Origin: Methanobacteriota archaeon
GTDB taxonomy: Archaea > Halobacteriota > Methanomicrobia > Methanomicrobiales > Methanoculleaceae
NCBI GenBank assembly: GCA_023457135.1
Contig: JAEWMO010000122.1
Span: 1-12,812 of the forward strand
Reading direction: 5' to 3'
Length of the DNA stretch: 12,812 nucleotides
Shown: positions 1 through 7,254 of the stretch, one piece after another
Position numbering within the stretch: position 1 is the stretch's first letter
Layout of the letters: every line of letters begins with the position of its first letter
Notes under the pieces: model-generated
Database searches by the model: none
Seen by the model: only the letters and a program-made list of their open reading frames with translations
What the model was told of the DNA's origin: nothing
Program-made: the position numbers and the translations under genes

Positions 1-552
1 CGTGGCCTTCCGATCATCGGCGACGACGTCAAGGCACAGCTCGGCGCGACGATCACCCACCGGGTCCTCGCCGACCTCTTCCGGCGGCGGGGCGTGAAGC
101 TGGACAGGACCTACCAGCTGAACACCGGCGGCAACACAGACTTCATGAACATGCTGAACCGCAGCCGCCTTGCCTCGAAGAGGCAGTCAAAGACCGAAGC
201 GGTGCAGTCGGTCCTTGAGGTGCCGCTCGACGACGACGACATCCATATCGGGCCGAGCGACTACGTCTGCTGGCAGAAGGACAACAAGGTCTGTTTCCTC
301 AGGATGGAAGGGCGGCTCTTCGGGGACGTCCCCATGCACATCGACCTCCGCCTCTCCGTCGAGGACTCGCCGAACTCCGCCGGGATCGTCATCGACGCCA
401 TCCGGTGTTGCAGGCTCGCCCTTGACCGGGGCATCGGGGGCGTGCTGACGTCCCCATCCGCCTACTTCATGAAGCATCCGCCGGTGCAGGTCAGGGACGA
501 CGACGCCTACCACATGACCGAGGAGTTCATCCGGGGTCTGCGGCGCGACTAA
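1..552 (+). CDS. ino1: myo-inositol-1-phosphate synthase, C-terminal part (5' end outside window)
   Basis: Catalyses the NAD-dependent conversion of glucose 6-phosphate to inositol phosphate, the entry step for inositol lipids (archaetidylinositol) and inositol-based solutes; cytosolic. The reading frame is open from base 1, so the gene starts outside the window and 183 residues are visible. Family signatures seen are the GGNTDF segment after the start of the visible part, HIGPSDY, EGRLFGDVP, the DSPNSAGIVIDAIRCC helix, LALDRG and SYFMKHPPVQ near the end. These match archaeal MIPS rather than the longer eukaryotic form. It ends at TAA and converges on the gene ending at 670. Identification is strong; the missing N-terminal Rossmann part cannot be assessed. 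Confidence 0.95.
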   Translation, partial: RGLPIIGDDVKAQLGATITHRVLADLFRRRGVKLDRTYQLNTGGNTDFMNMLNRSRLASKRQSKTEAVQSVLEVPLDDDDIHIGPSDYVCWQKDNKVCFLRMEGRLFGDVPMHIDLRLSVEDSPNSAGIVIDAIRCCRLALDRGIGGVLTSPSAYFMKHPPVQVRDDDAYHMTEEFIRGLRRD

Positions 553-615
553 GGCCGGTGCCTGCCGGGTTCACCCGGGGGATGAGGTCGCGGGAGAACG
601 GGCGCCGTCAGAGGG

Positions 616-657
616 GTATCCTCTCAGGCTTGAGACTCATACGGGAGGAGGGGATAC
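616..657. terminator. inverted repeat between convergent genes, possible terminator
   Basis: The 117-bp gap between the convergent stops at 552 and 670 contains GTATCCTCTC at 616-625 and GAGGGGATAC at 648-657, complementary at 9 of 10 positions around a 22-nt loop. No T-tract follows on either strand, so a terminator role is only inferred from position. I see nothing else in this gap. Confidence 0.3.
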
Positions 658-669
658 TTCCACCGGCTC

Positions 670-1782
670 TCACCCGGCGCAGACGTCTCTTCCCGGGTCG
701 AGGAGAACGTCGTGCGGGAGCCCGATGAGCGCGACCGCCGCGAGCGCCCCGATGACACCCCGGCCGCCGTGAAGCCGCGCCCCGAACCGCGTGGCGACCG
801 CCTCGGCCTCCTCACGGCTGAGCACCGACTCCCTCGCGCTCTTTCCATAAGCCCGGAGATCCCGGGGCACCCGGAACCCCTGCCGGACGGCGACCCCCCA
901 CTCAGGGGATGCCGCCTCGTCCGCGACGAACCGCACGGCGGCCTCCTCGACCTGCGGCACGATCTCGGGCTCAACCGCGAGTTCGATGCAGCTGCATGAG
1001 TTCCCGGCGGTCCGGCACTCGAGCCGGGGGTTGAGCATCGCGACGCGGTGGCCGATCGGCATGGCACCGTCAAGTTTCTCGAGGTGCTGGAGGAGGGCGA
1101 GGGCGAGGGCGAACGTGGCGCCTTCGGTCGCGGTATCGGTGTCGTCGATCCCGATGGCGACGTAGGCGAGCGCCCGGGTGACCACCTCGCCCTCGACGAT
1201 CGCCCCCTCGCGGTGGAGGGTGACGCCGCAGACGCCCTCGGCAAAGGACATCATATCGGTGAGCGAGTAGGCCGGGCCCCCGATGCAGCGGATCTGCTGG
1301 CGGATGTAGCCGTCGTCGTGGAAGACGCCGACGATCCCGACCGCCGGCGCCGGGTCGAGCCCGACGGCGACCTCCCGCCGCCCGATGACCGCCCGCTCCC
1401 GGAGCAGGGTCCCGTCCCGGCGGACCGATCGCAGGGCGCCGCCGGCGCGGGCGTGGTGGAACTCGCAGAAGGCGGCGCACCCCCCGCTCATGCACTCGTG
1501 ATAGATCTCGACCTCGTCGCCGTCGAGAGTGGCAAAGACCCGGCGGCAGGCGCTCTCCGGGATCACGCTGCTTGCCGCATACCGGGCCGCGTGCCGCCCC
1601 CTCTGCTCCTCCGTGACGACGACGCACCCTTCCTCGATGAGGCGGTTCACCCAGTCCTGGACGGTGCTCCGGGGGGTGTCGGTGGCCCCGGCAATATCGG
1701 CCACCGTAAAATAGCCGTGCTCGAGCGTCGCCTGACGCATCAGCTGCAGGTAGCCTTTTCTCCGCTCAAGAACCCTGGACAT
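670..1782 (-). CDS. HTH domain fused to TiaS/methanogenesis-marker-11-like 'DDTD' domain protein
   Basis: A 370-residue protein of unknown role. Residues about 5-65 look like a winged helix-turn-helix (FTVADIAGATDTPRSTVQDW). A cysteine-rich patch follows (C97, C102, C106, then HH). From about 208 the sequence matches the N-terminal catalytic region of tRNA(Ile2) agmatidine synthetase TiaS and the related methanogenesis marker protein 11 group: GIDDTDT at 211-217, LNPRLECRTAGN at 250-261 and GRGVIGALAAV at 340-350. It lacks the C-terminal part of full TiaS, so it is a paralogue rather than TiaS itself. The ATG at 1782 overlaps the end of homoserine dehydrogenase by 17 bp, which indicates co-transcription. 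Whether it regulates genes, modifies RNA or serves another methanogen function cannot be read from sequence. Confidence 0.75.
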   Translation of the reverse strand: MSRVLERRKGYLQLMRQATLEHGYFTVADIAGATDTPRSTVQDWVNRLIEEGCVVVTEEQRGRHAARYAASSVIPESACRRVFATLDGDEVEIYHECMSGGCAAFCEFHHARAGGALRSVRRDGTLLRERAVIGRREVAVGLDPAPAVGIVGVFHDDGYIRQQIRCIGGPAYSLTDMMSFAEGVCGVTLHREGAIVEGEVVTRALAYVAIGIDDTDTATEGATFALALALLQHLEKLDGAMPIGHRVAMLNPRLECRTAGNSCSCIELAVEPEIVPQVEEAAVRFVADEAASPEWGVAVRQGFRVPRDLRAYGKSARESVLSREEAEAVATRFGARLHGGRGVIGALAAVALIGLPHDVLLDPGRDVCAG

Positions 1783-2755
1783 GCCTGCTCTGGATGTAGA
1801 GGAGATCGCCGATCACGGCGCTGGCAGTCTCGGTGGAACCCGCGCCCTTCCCGATGAACGTGAGGTCGCCGGCGAGGTCCGTCTCCACGGTGACGGCGTT
1901 GAGCGTCCCCTCGACGACGAGCGGGTGGGCTTTCTCGATGATCCGCGGCGAGACGCGGAGCACCCCCGCCTCCGGGACGATCTCGCCGATCAGCCGGATG
2001 GTGCAGTCCTGGTCCTCGGCAAGCTGGAGGGCATCGGGCGTCAGCAGGGAGATCCCCGTCCTCTCCACGTCGTCGAGCACGGTCCGCATATCGAGGACGG
2101 TGTTTGCCAGGATGACCAGTTTAACGCCTGCGTCGATCCCCTCGACGTCGTAGGTCGGGTCCGCCTCGGCGTAGCCGAGCTCCCGCGCCTCGGCGAGCGC
2201 CTGATCGTAGGTGAGGCCTTCCGCGGCCATCCTGGTCAGGATATAGTTGCAGGTGCCGTTGAAGACCCCGTAGAGCCGGGAGATGGTGTTGCCGGCAAGC
2301 CCCTCCTGCATGGCATGGATGAGCGGGATTGCCCCGCAGACCGTCGCCTCGTACTTCAGGAAGACGCCGCTCTCTTCCGCAAGGGCACGGAGTTCAGGGT
2401 AGGCGAGGGCTATCGGGCCCTTATTCGAGGTGACGACGTGCTTACGCCGCCGGAGGGCCGCCCGGATATGCCCCAGCGCCGGCTCGCCGTCGTCCACGTT
2501 CGTCGGGGTCACCTCGACGAGGACGTCGTAGTCCGCCTTCGCCACCACGTCGGCGGGGCTGACACCCGCGTTGCCGCAGGCTCCGCCGTTCTCCTTCCGG
2601 GCAAGCGCCGCGGCAAGATCGATCCCGCCGGCGTCGATGATCCCGCTCTTCGAGTCGGCAAGGCCCGTGACAGTGATATCGAGGTTTTTTGCAAGGATCG
2701 CCCGGGCGATGCCCCGGCCGACGGAGCCGAAGCCGAGAATGGCTATCCGCATCAT
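1766..2755 (-). CDS. hom: homoserine dehydrogenase
   Basis: Reduces aspartate semialdehyde to homoserine with NAD(P)H, the branch point to threonine and methionine. The 329-residue protein begins with a Rossmann motif (ILGFGSVGRG), followed by VVTSNKGPIA with the catalytic-region Lys, YEATVCGAIPLI, VFNGTCNYILTRM and the signature GYAEADPTYDVEGIDAGVK. There is no C-terminal ACT domain; the short class is usual in archaea, and here an ACT protein is encoded immediately upstream. The start is the first of two adjacent ATGs at 2755, overlapping the upstream TGA as ATGA, with GGAGG a few bases before it. The second ATG at 2752 is an equally good start. The open frame continues upstream but that part is the shadow of the ACT gene. 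Confidence 0.95.
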   Translation of the reverse strand: MMRIAILGFGSVGRGIARAILAKNLDITVTGLADSKSGIIDAGGIDLAAALARKENGGACGNAGVSPADVVAKADYDVLVEVTPTNVDDGEPALGHIRAALRRRKHVVTSNKGPIALAYPELRALAEESGVFLKYEATVCGAIPLIHAMQEGLAGNTISRLYGVFNGTCNYILTRMAAEGLTYDQALAEARELGYAEADPTYDVEGIDAGVKLVILANTVLDMRTVLDDVERTGISLLTPDALQLAEDQDCTIRLIGEIVPEAGVLRVSPRIIEKAHPLVVEGTLNAVTVETDLAGDLTFIGKGAGSTETASAVIGDLLYIQSRHVQGS

Positions 2756-3252
2756 GCACCCTCCAGGGGCTCGATGATGAGAAGCTCCTTCTCTCTCGCG
2801 ACCTCGCGCAGGATCCGGATCGCCTTCTTCATCTCCGTCCGGGTGGTCGAACGGATGGTGATGCGGGCCGATGAAGGCGAGTTGATCGCCGGCATGACAA
2901 GGGAGAGTTCCGTCACCTCGGCCGAACCGGTCCGATCGATCCGGTCGACCGTGTCGGAGATGTCCGTGTGCATCAAGTGGCCGATCATGATCAGCGTGCA
3001 CTCGTAGAGGAGCCGCTCCTCCCCGATACGCACGACGCTGACGCCCTGCTCCCGGAGGAGCTCGAGGAGGCTATCGAGGCGCCCTTCCGGGAGTTCCAGG
3101 ACGATCTGGACGTCCAGCCCCTCTACGGGCGTCGTGGCCTCTCTCTGGTGGATGACCGCGATGATGTTTCCCCCGACGGCCGAGATCGGCTTGAGGGCGG
3201 CGACCAGCTGTCCGGGCTGATCCTTCATCTCGAGCTTCATGGATACCTGCAA
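2752..3252 (-). CDS. ACT-domain amino-acid-binding regulatory protein
   Basis: A 166-residue protein with two ACT-like segments: residues about 3-75 (MKDQPGQL, then PISAVGGNIIAV) and about 85-160 (a DISDTVDRIDRTGSAEV helix/strand pair and IRILREVAREKELLIIEP). ACT domains bind small ligands, usually amino acids, and control biosynthetic enzymes. Co-transcription with the ACT-less homoserine dehydrogenase suggests it senses an aspartate-family product, which is inference. I place the start at a TTG at 3252, because AGGTGG lies 4-5 nt upstream and the resulting VSMKLEMKD strand completes the first ACT fold. The ATG at 3240 is the conservative alternative and lacks a good ribosome binding site. 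The frame extends further to 3381 but crosses the promoter and the upstream gene's end, so I excluded it. Confidence 0.85.
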   Translation of the reverse strand: MQVSMKLEMKDQPGQLVAALKPISAVGGNIIAVIHQREATTPVEGLDVQIVLELPEGRLDSLLELLREQGVSVVRIGEERLLYECTLIMIGHLMHTDISDTVDRIDRTGSAEVTELSLVMPAINSPSSARITIRSTTRTEMKKAIRILREVAREKELLIIEPLEGA

Positions 3253-3284
3253 AAAACCACCTGCTGAATAGTTGACCTGCCGGG

Positions 3285-3294
3285 GAGATAAGCC
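3285..3294 (-). promoter_or_regulatory. possible TATA box for the ACT-hom-HTH operon
   Basis: On the minus strand GGCTTATCTC lies about 35 nt upstream of the TTG start at 3252, and the preceding gene ends 65 nt further upstream, so a promoter is expected here. The match to an archaeal TATA box is weak. Confidence 0.35.
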
Positions 3295-3333
3295 TTGTAC
3301 CCCTGATGCGGCCCGTCGACGGAAGAGTGCCGT

Positions 3334-3340
3334 AAAAAAA
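3334..3340 (-). terminator. T-tract terminator after the DUF169 gene
   Basis: Seven consecutive T on the minus strand, 18 nt after the DUF169 stop codon. Archaeal intrinsic termination relies mainly on such U-tracts, so this probably separates the DUF169 transcript from the ACT operon. Confidence 0.5.
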
Positions 3341-3358
3341 GATGGGAGAGTGGTGCCG

Positions 3359-4075
3359 TCACCGCACCGAGCCCGGTGCACCGGTGACGATCGAAAGAGC
3401 CCGGACGAACTCCGGCAGGATCTCGCCGGGGATGCCCATGACGAGTTCGTCGTCCTCGATCCCGGAGAACCGGCGCGAACCGTCGCAGCCGAGGGAGTAG
3501 TTGACTTTGCCGGTCAGGTAGGGCTGCGCGGTCGCGTCCGCACAGACCGACTGGATACCCGACATCGTCGACTCGATCCGCCCGCCGAGCTGGTAGAGCG
3601 TGGCCTGGGCGAGTTTCAGCATCGCCCGGGGTTCGGCGACGATGATGACGACGTGCGGGTCAAACGGCGTCTTTTCGAGCGGGGCATAGACCGTCGCGTA
3701 GGTCTCGAGCTCGGGGACGTGCGGGACCTGCTGGATGGTCCGCATGCAGGCGGCCCAGCTCTCGAACTTGCCGAGCTTGTAGTAGAACTCTCCCGAGCGG
3801 AGGCTCTTTGTGAGTTCCTTCAGGCCGAGGGCCCAGCCGCCCCCCATGCAGACGTGCCTGTCGGCCGTTGCGTAGAAGATCTCGCCGTCCAGCCGGGCCC
3901 TGCTGACCATCTGGCAGTGGCGGACGGTCTCCTCGAGCGGCTTGACCCCCTCAGGGATGCCTTCGGGGCTCTTTGCAAGTTTCACCGCAACCGGCGATCC
4001 CCGGAGGTCGAGGGCCGTCTTCAGGGTCTCTGCGATCTCCGCGTAGGGGATCTCTGTACGCATCTGGTCTTCCAT
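3359..4075 (-). CDS. DUF169 family protein
   Basis: A 238-residue protein of the DUF169 family, which is widespread in methanogens and anaerobes and has no established function. Features seen are the opening LDLRGSPVAVKLAKSPEGIP, a conserved-looking HCQMVSRAR, the cysteine/glycine motif HVCMGGGWALGL, and C-terminal SLGCDGSRR with GIPGEILPEF. The cysteines could bind metal or a cofactor, which is speculation. The frame is open to an ATG at 4120, but that ATG sits inside a TATA-like TTTTATGA. I chose the ATG at 4075, which follows GAGGAGTGAG and lies about 45 nt downstream of that box. ATG 4063 is also possible. It appears monocistronic, with a T-tract after its stop. Confidence 0.8.
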   Translation of the reverse strand: MEDQMRTEIPYAEIAETLKTALDLRGSPVAVKLAKSPEGIPEGVKPLEETVRHCQMVSRARLDGEIFYATADRHVCMGGGWALGLKELTKSLRSGEFYYKLGKFESWAACMRTIQQVPHVPELETYATVYAPLEKTPFDPHVVIIVAEPRAMLKLAQATLYQLGGRIESTMSGIQSVCADATAQPYLTGKVNYSLGCDGSRRFSGIEDDELVMGIPGEILPEFVRALSIVTGAPGSVR

Positions 4076-4116
4076 GATCGTGCTCACTCCTCTGTGCAGA
4101 TAATCCCCGTGGTCAC

Positions 4117-4126
4117 TCATAAAATC
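4117..4126 (-). promoter_or_regulatory. probable TATA box for the DUF169 gene
   Basis: GATTTTATGA on the minus strand lies about 45 nt upstream of the chosen start at 4075, which gives a short leader containing GAGGAGTGAG. It lies in the AT-rich gap after the NAD kinase stop at 4140. Confidence 0.45.
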
Positions 4127-4139
4127 TCGGTTAGAGGTA

Positions 4140-4949
4140 TCAGAGGTTGCGGAGTTTGTGGTTTACCTTCTCGAAGAACGGTTTGCCGGTGTAGACGAAG
4201 AGGGCAGGCTTCTCTGACCTCTTCACCGTGATCGTGGCCTCTCGCTCAAGCTCGAAGGTGCTCTGCCCGTCGATGACGAGGTGCGCCGGTTTCTCGGTCT
4301 CGAGCGCGACTTCGAGGTTCCTCCCGGTGCTGATGAGGTGGGGGCGTGAGGAGAGCATATAGGGCGCGAGCGGCACGAGGAGGAACCCCTCGATCTGTGG
4401 GTCGACGATCGGCCCGCCCGCACTCATGGCGTAGGCGGTCGACCCGGTCGGGGTGGATATGAGCAGGCCGTCGGCCCGGAACCGTTCTGCGACGATCCCG
4501 TCGACATAGACGCAGAACCGGAGCATCTTCGCCGGCCGGTCGGTGACGACGACCGCCTCATTCAGGGCGTCGCCGATCCACCTCCCGTCGACGGAGAGGC
4601 TGATCCGCATCCGCGGCTCGACCCGGATGGTTTTGTGGGCGGAGAAGAACGCGCGGGCTTCGTCGGGCTCGAGATCCGCGAGGAACCCCACCTCGCCCCA
4701 GTTGATCCCGAGGATCGGGACCTGCTTCTTCATCTGGTGGACCGTGAGGAGGACCGATCCGTCGCCGCCGACGACCACCACGAGGTCGCCGACGATCTCC
4801 TCAAACGGGATGCCTGTCGCAGAGAGGTGTCTTGCCGTCCCCTCTTCGAGGACGACGTCGTGCCCCATGCGTTCAAGGTCCCGGGCGAGCGCCGCGGTGT
4901 AATCGAGCGCTTCCGCATCGTCGATGCGTGATACCATGACAATCTTCAT
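4140..4949 (-). CDS. nadK: NAD(+) kinase
   Basis: Phosphorylates NAD(H) to NADP(H) using ATP or polyphosphate; cytosolic. The 269-residue length is normal. Diagnostic motifs are GGDGS at 61-65 (the phosphate-binding and catalytic Asp region), GINWGEVGFL at 81-90, the NE pair at 130-131, and DGLLISTPTGSTAY at 160-173. A C-terminal beta segment carries LVIDGQ. It starts 7 bp after the stop of the upstream phosphatase gene and is surely co-transcribed with it. In some archaea these two activities are fused in one polypeptide, so the adjacency is meaningful. The start ATG at 4949 gives the canonical MKIVMVSR beginning. Confidence 0.95.
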   Translation of the reverse strand: MKIVMVSRIDDAEALDYTAALARDLERMGHDVVLEEGTARHLSATGIPFEEIVGDLVVVVGGDGSVLLTVHQMKKQVPILGINWGEVGFLADLEPDEARAFFSAHKTIRVEPRMRISLSVDGRWIGDALNEAVVVTDRPAKMLRFCVYVDGIVAERFRADGLLISTPTGSTAYAMSAGGPIVDPQIEGFLLVPLAPYMLSSRPHLISTGRNLEVALETEKPAHLVIDGQSTFELEREATITVKRSEKPALFVYTGKPFFEKVNHKLRNL

Positions 4950-4956
4950 GCGCGGC

Positions 4957-5733
4957 CTACCTCAGGTACTCGATGACCTTGTTGTGCACGATCCCGTTCG
5001 TGGCAACGAGGCTCCGGCCGACGGAAACTTCGTTCGGGAAGATAAGGGTGTTCCCCTCGAGATCCGAGACGGTACCGCCGGCCTCCTCGCAGACGAGCAT
5101 GCCCGCCGCCGCGTCGGTGACGCGGAGCGTTCCCCGCACGTCGATGAATCCGTCGATGCGGCCGCACCCGACATAACAGAGTTCGAGCGCCGAGGCGCCG
5201 AGGAGGCGCCACCGCCGGATGTGCCGGTTAATGTTGAGGACGCGGGCCGGGTCGAACTTCCGGCCGTAGACGCTCATGGCGCTCTCTTCGAGGAGCGATA
5301 CCCCGGACACACGGATGGGATGCCCGTCGAGGAACGCGCCCTGCCCCCGGATGGCGTGGAACGTCTCGCCTGTGGCGAGGTTCCGGACATATCCCTGCCT
5401 GACGATCCCGTCTTCTGCATATGCGATCGAGAGGGCGTAAAACGGTATCCCGACCTCGGCGTTGTAGGTGCCGTCGACCGGGTCGAGGAAGACGGTGCCT
5501 TTCTCCCCGTCCATCTCGGCACAGCCGAGTTCTTCACTGATGAGGCACCGGCAGAGCGAGTGGCACCTGAAGTAATCCACGACGATATCCTCTGCAACCA
5601 GGTCTATCAGTTTCGTGGGCGTGCCGTCCGCGCCCATCTTCACGCACTCCCCTGCCTCCGGCGTTCCGACCATGCCGGCCACTGCATCGCTGACGGCCTC
5701 CGCCACATCCTCGCATGCCCGGATGAACTCCAT
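4957..5733 (-). CDS. suhB: inositol monophosphatase / fructose-1,6-bisphosphatase family protein
   Basis: A 258-residue Mg-dependent, Li-sensitive-type sugar phosphatase. The metal-binding signatures are all present: SEE at 66-68, DPVDGT at 84-89 and the C-terminal VTDAAAG with Asp207. Archaeal members typically have dual activity on inositol monophosphate and fructose 1,6-bisphosphate, so roles in inositol formation and gluconeogenesis are both possible. The window also carries inositol-phosphate synthase. The start ATG at 5733 is supported by GGGAG spaced 5 nt upstream. It is the first gene of the operon with NAD kinase and is transcribed divergently from IF-5A. Specificity cannot be read from the sequence. 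Confidence 0.9.
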   Translation of the reverse strand: MEFIRACEDVAEAVSDAVAGMVGTPEAGECVKMGADGTPTKLIDLVAEDIVVDYFRCHSLCRCLISEELGCAEMDGEKGTVFLDPVDGTYNAEVGIPFYALSIAYAEDGIVRQGYVRNLATGETFHAIRGQGAFLDGHPIRVSGVSLLEESAMSVYGRKFDPARVLNINRHIRRWRLLGASALELCYVGCGRIDGFIDVRGTLRVTDAAAGMLVCEEAGGTVSDLEGNTLIFPNEVSVGRSLVATNGIVHNKVIEYLR

Positions 5734-5767
5734 AAAATCTCCCTGTACCTACCCTCGTTCTACGGTG

Positions 5768-5777
5768 TATTTATGTA
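5768..5777. promoter_or_regulatory. divergent promoter region of suhB-nadK and IF-5A
   Basis: The 89-bp intergenic region 5734-5822 is markedly AT-rich. Read forward it contains TTTATGTA about 46 nt before the IF-5A ATG; read in reverse the same stretch gives TACATAAATA about 35-44 nt before the suhB ATG. One AT-rich core may serve both directions, or two boxes may overlap. GAGTGAG at 5811-5817 is the ribosome binding site for IF-5A. Confidence 0.5.
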
Positions 5778-5822
5778 CTGCAATTCAGATACATTAATCA
5801 CGCGTTTACCGAGTGAGACAAT

Positions 5823-6200
5823 ATGAAGGAACAGACAGAAGTTGGGAAGCTGAAAGAGGGACGCTACGTCGTCGTTGAGGATGAGCCTTGCAAGATTGTC
5901 TCCATCGCTATCTCCAAACCCGGGAAGCATGGGGCTGCAAAGTCCCGGATCGACTGTATCGGCATCTTTGACGGCGTGAAGCGCTCTATCGTCCAGCCGG
6001 TCTCGGCAAAGACCTACGTCCCGGTGGTGGAGCGCAAGATGGCGCAGGTCATCTCGATCGCCGGCACGACCCTTCAGCTTATGGATGTCAAGGACTTTGA
6101 GATGTTCGAGCTCACCGTGGCCGAGGACCAGGCCAGCGGCGTCGAGCCCGGCCAGGAGATCGCCTACATCTCATCCCTGGGCAAGAAGAAACTTGAGTGA
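5823..6200 (+). CDS. eif5a: translation initiation/elongation factor IF-5A
   Basis: The 125-residue archaeal homologue of eIF5A and EF-P, which binds the ribosome and relieves stalling at difficult peptide sequences. The N-terminal SH3-like barrel contains the modification loop KPGKHGAAK; Lys35 in the GKHG motif is the residue converted to (deoxy)hypusine. The C-terminal OB-fold carries LMDVKDFEMFEL. GAGTGAG precedes the ATG with about 6 nt spacing. Agmatinase follows with almost no gap. Because deoxyhypusine is formed from spermidine, and spermidine from putrescine, the pairing links the factor to supply of its modifier. Confidence 0.97.
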   Translation: MKEQTEVGKLKEGRYVVVEDEPCKIVSIAISKPGKHGAAKSRIDCIGIFDGVKRSIVQPVSAKTYVPVVERKMAQVISIAGTTLQLMDVKDFEMFELTVAEDQASGVEPGQEIAYISSLGKKKLE

Positions 6201-6225
6201 CGTGTTCTGGCTCTCGAAGACGGGC

Positions 6226-7077
6226 ATGCACGAGCTTGCCCACCTCCATTTTGCGGATGCGGATGCGTCCTATGAGGACGCCCGCTACGTCATCTTCGGC
6301 GCCCCCTACGACGGGACGACGTCGTTTCGGCCCGGGACGCGGTTTGGGCCGCGGGCGATCCGGGATCTCTCGTTCAACTTCGAGTCCTACGACCCCTCGA
6401 CCGGGATAGACTTCTGTGAGGTGCCGGTCGCGGACCTCGGCGATCTCGCGGTCTCGAAGGTCCCGGAGGAGGTTGTGGGCCAGGTTGCCGATGTCGCGGG
6501 CGACATCGTCGTCGACGGGAAGGTGCCGGTGATGCTCGGCGGCGAGCACACCGCAACGATAGGGGCGGTCAGGGCCGTCCGGCCGGACGTCTACGTCGTC
6601 TGCGACGCGCACCTGGACCTGCGCGAGGAGCTCGACGGGACGCCTTACAGCCACGGGTGCGTCACCCGGCGCATCCTCGATACGGTCGGGGAGGTCGTCA
6701 TCATCGGCGCCCGGAGCGGCGATGCCGAACAGTTCGAGGTCGCGGCGGAGAGGACGCGGCTGTATACTGCTGATGCGGTGCGCGGTATGGGGATCGGAGC
6801 CGTGCTCCGCGAAGTCCTTGAACTGATCGGGGAGAGAAGGGTCTACCTCTCGATCGACGCCGACGCGATCGACTGCTGCCTCACCCCCGGCCTCGGGACA
6901 CCCGAGCCGTTCGGGATGACACCGCTCGAGGTCCGGGAGGTCGTGCGGACCCTCGCGCCGCACGCCGTGGGGTTCGACTACGTGGAGGTCGCCCCGTTCG
7001 ACTCCGGGCAGACGGCGGCGGTGGCGGCGCAGATGGTGCGGGAGTTCATCGCCCGGCATTGGGTTGCCGGGCGGTGA
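6226..7077 (+). CDS. speB: agmatinase
   Basis: Hydrolyses agmatine to putrescine and urea, the archaeal route to polyamines. The 283-residue protein shows the ureohydrolase motifs that ligate the two Mn ions: GGEHT at 105-109, DAHLD at 127-131, H143 in YSHGC, and SIDADAID at 209-216 followed by PGLGTPEPFG. The usual DP after the last Asp pair is DC here, a modest variation. Start choice is uncertain: ATG 6226 has no clear ribosome binding site, while a GTG at 6202 lies just after the IF-5A stop and would add eight residues. Either way the gene is probably translated as the second cistron of the IF-5A transcript. Confidence 0.93.
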   Translation: MHELAHLHFADADASYEDARYVIFGAPYDGTTSFRPGTRFGPRAIRDLSFNFESYDPSTGIDFCEVPVADLGDLAVSKVPEEVVGQVADVAGDIVVDGKVPVMLGGEHTATIGAVRAVRPDVYVVCDAHLDLREELDGTPYSHGCVTRRILDTVGEVVIIGARSGDAEQFEVAAERTRLYTADAVRGMGIGAVLREVLELIGERRVYLSIDADAIDCCLTPGLGTPEPFGMTPLEVREVVRTLAPHAVGFDYVEVAPFDSGQTAAVAAQMVREFIARHWVAGR

Positions 7078-7096
7078 AGGGCCCGGGGTCTTTTTT
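7051..7096 (+). terminator. hairpin plus T-tract after agmatinase
   Basis: GCCCGGCA at 7051-7058 pairs perfectly with TGCCGGGC at 7065-7072 around a 6-nt loop that overlaps the last codons of agmatinase. TTTTTT follows at 7091-7096. The T-tract is the likelier terminator signal; the stem may be fortuitous in GC-rich coding sequence. Confidence 0.5.
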
Positions 7097-7140
7097 CCTC
7101 TCGTTGATGGCGTGTCCGGTGAGGTGTGCCTGCTCAAAGA

Positions 7141-7162
7141 GCCGGGAGTTATTGCTCCCGGC
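7141..7162. other. perfect 8-bp stem-loop in the gap before the TA island
   Basis: GCCGGGAG (7141-7148) and CTCCCGGC (7155-7162) are fully complementary around TTATTG. No T-tract follows. It sits at the boundary where base composition drops, between agmatinase and the first island gene. Function unknown; it could be a transcript-end or processing structure. Confidence 0.4.
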
Positions 7163-7221
7163 GTCGCCGGCCCGCGAGGACTCTGTGCACTTCAAGGCCG
7201 GGAATGCCAGGAGCAGTAACC

Positions 7222-7237
7222 ATTATAGTCGTATATT
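7222..7237 (+). promoter_or_regulatory. TATA-like region upstream of the nucleotidyltransferase gene
   Basis: ATTATAGTCGTATATT lies 18-33 nt before the ATG at 7255, the expected distance for a leaderless or very short-leader archaeal transcript. No Shine-Dalgarno sequence precedes the ATG, consistent with leaderless initiation. Confidence 0.5.
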
Positions 7238-7254
7238 CACAATTACTCCGTTGT

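Noticed and set aside
1048..1857. Long plus-strand open frame of 269 codons opposite the HTH-DDTD and hom genes
   Set aside because: It is antisense to two well-supported genes in high-GC DNA, where spurious long frames are common, and its Asp/Gly/Arg/Pro-rich translation matches no family I know.
3272..4231. Plus-strand frame of 319 codons over the DUF169 gene
   Set aside because: Mirror of the DUF169 coding strand; biased composition and no recognisable motif.
6112..7137. Minus-strand frame of 341 codons over agmatinase
   Set aside because: Antisense shadow of a gene with clear metal-binding motifs; Arg/Asp/Pro-rich translation.
7141..7162. tRNA or small RNA gene at the island border
   Set aside because: A stem-loop is present but no cloverleaf, TTCRA arm or attachment-site duplication could be found.
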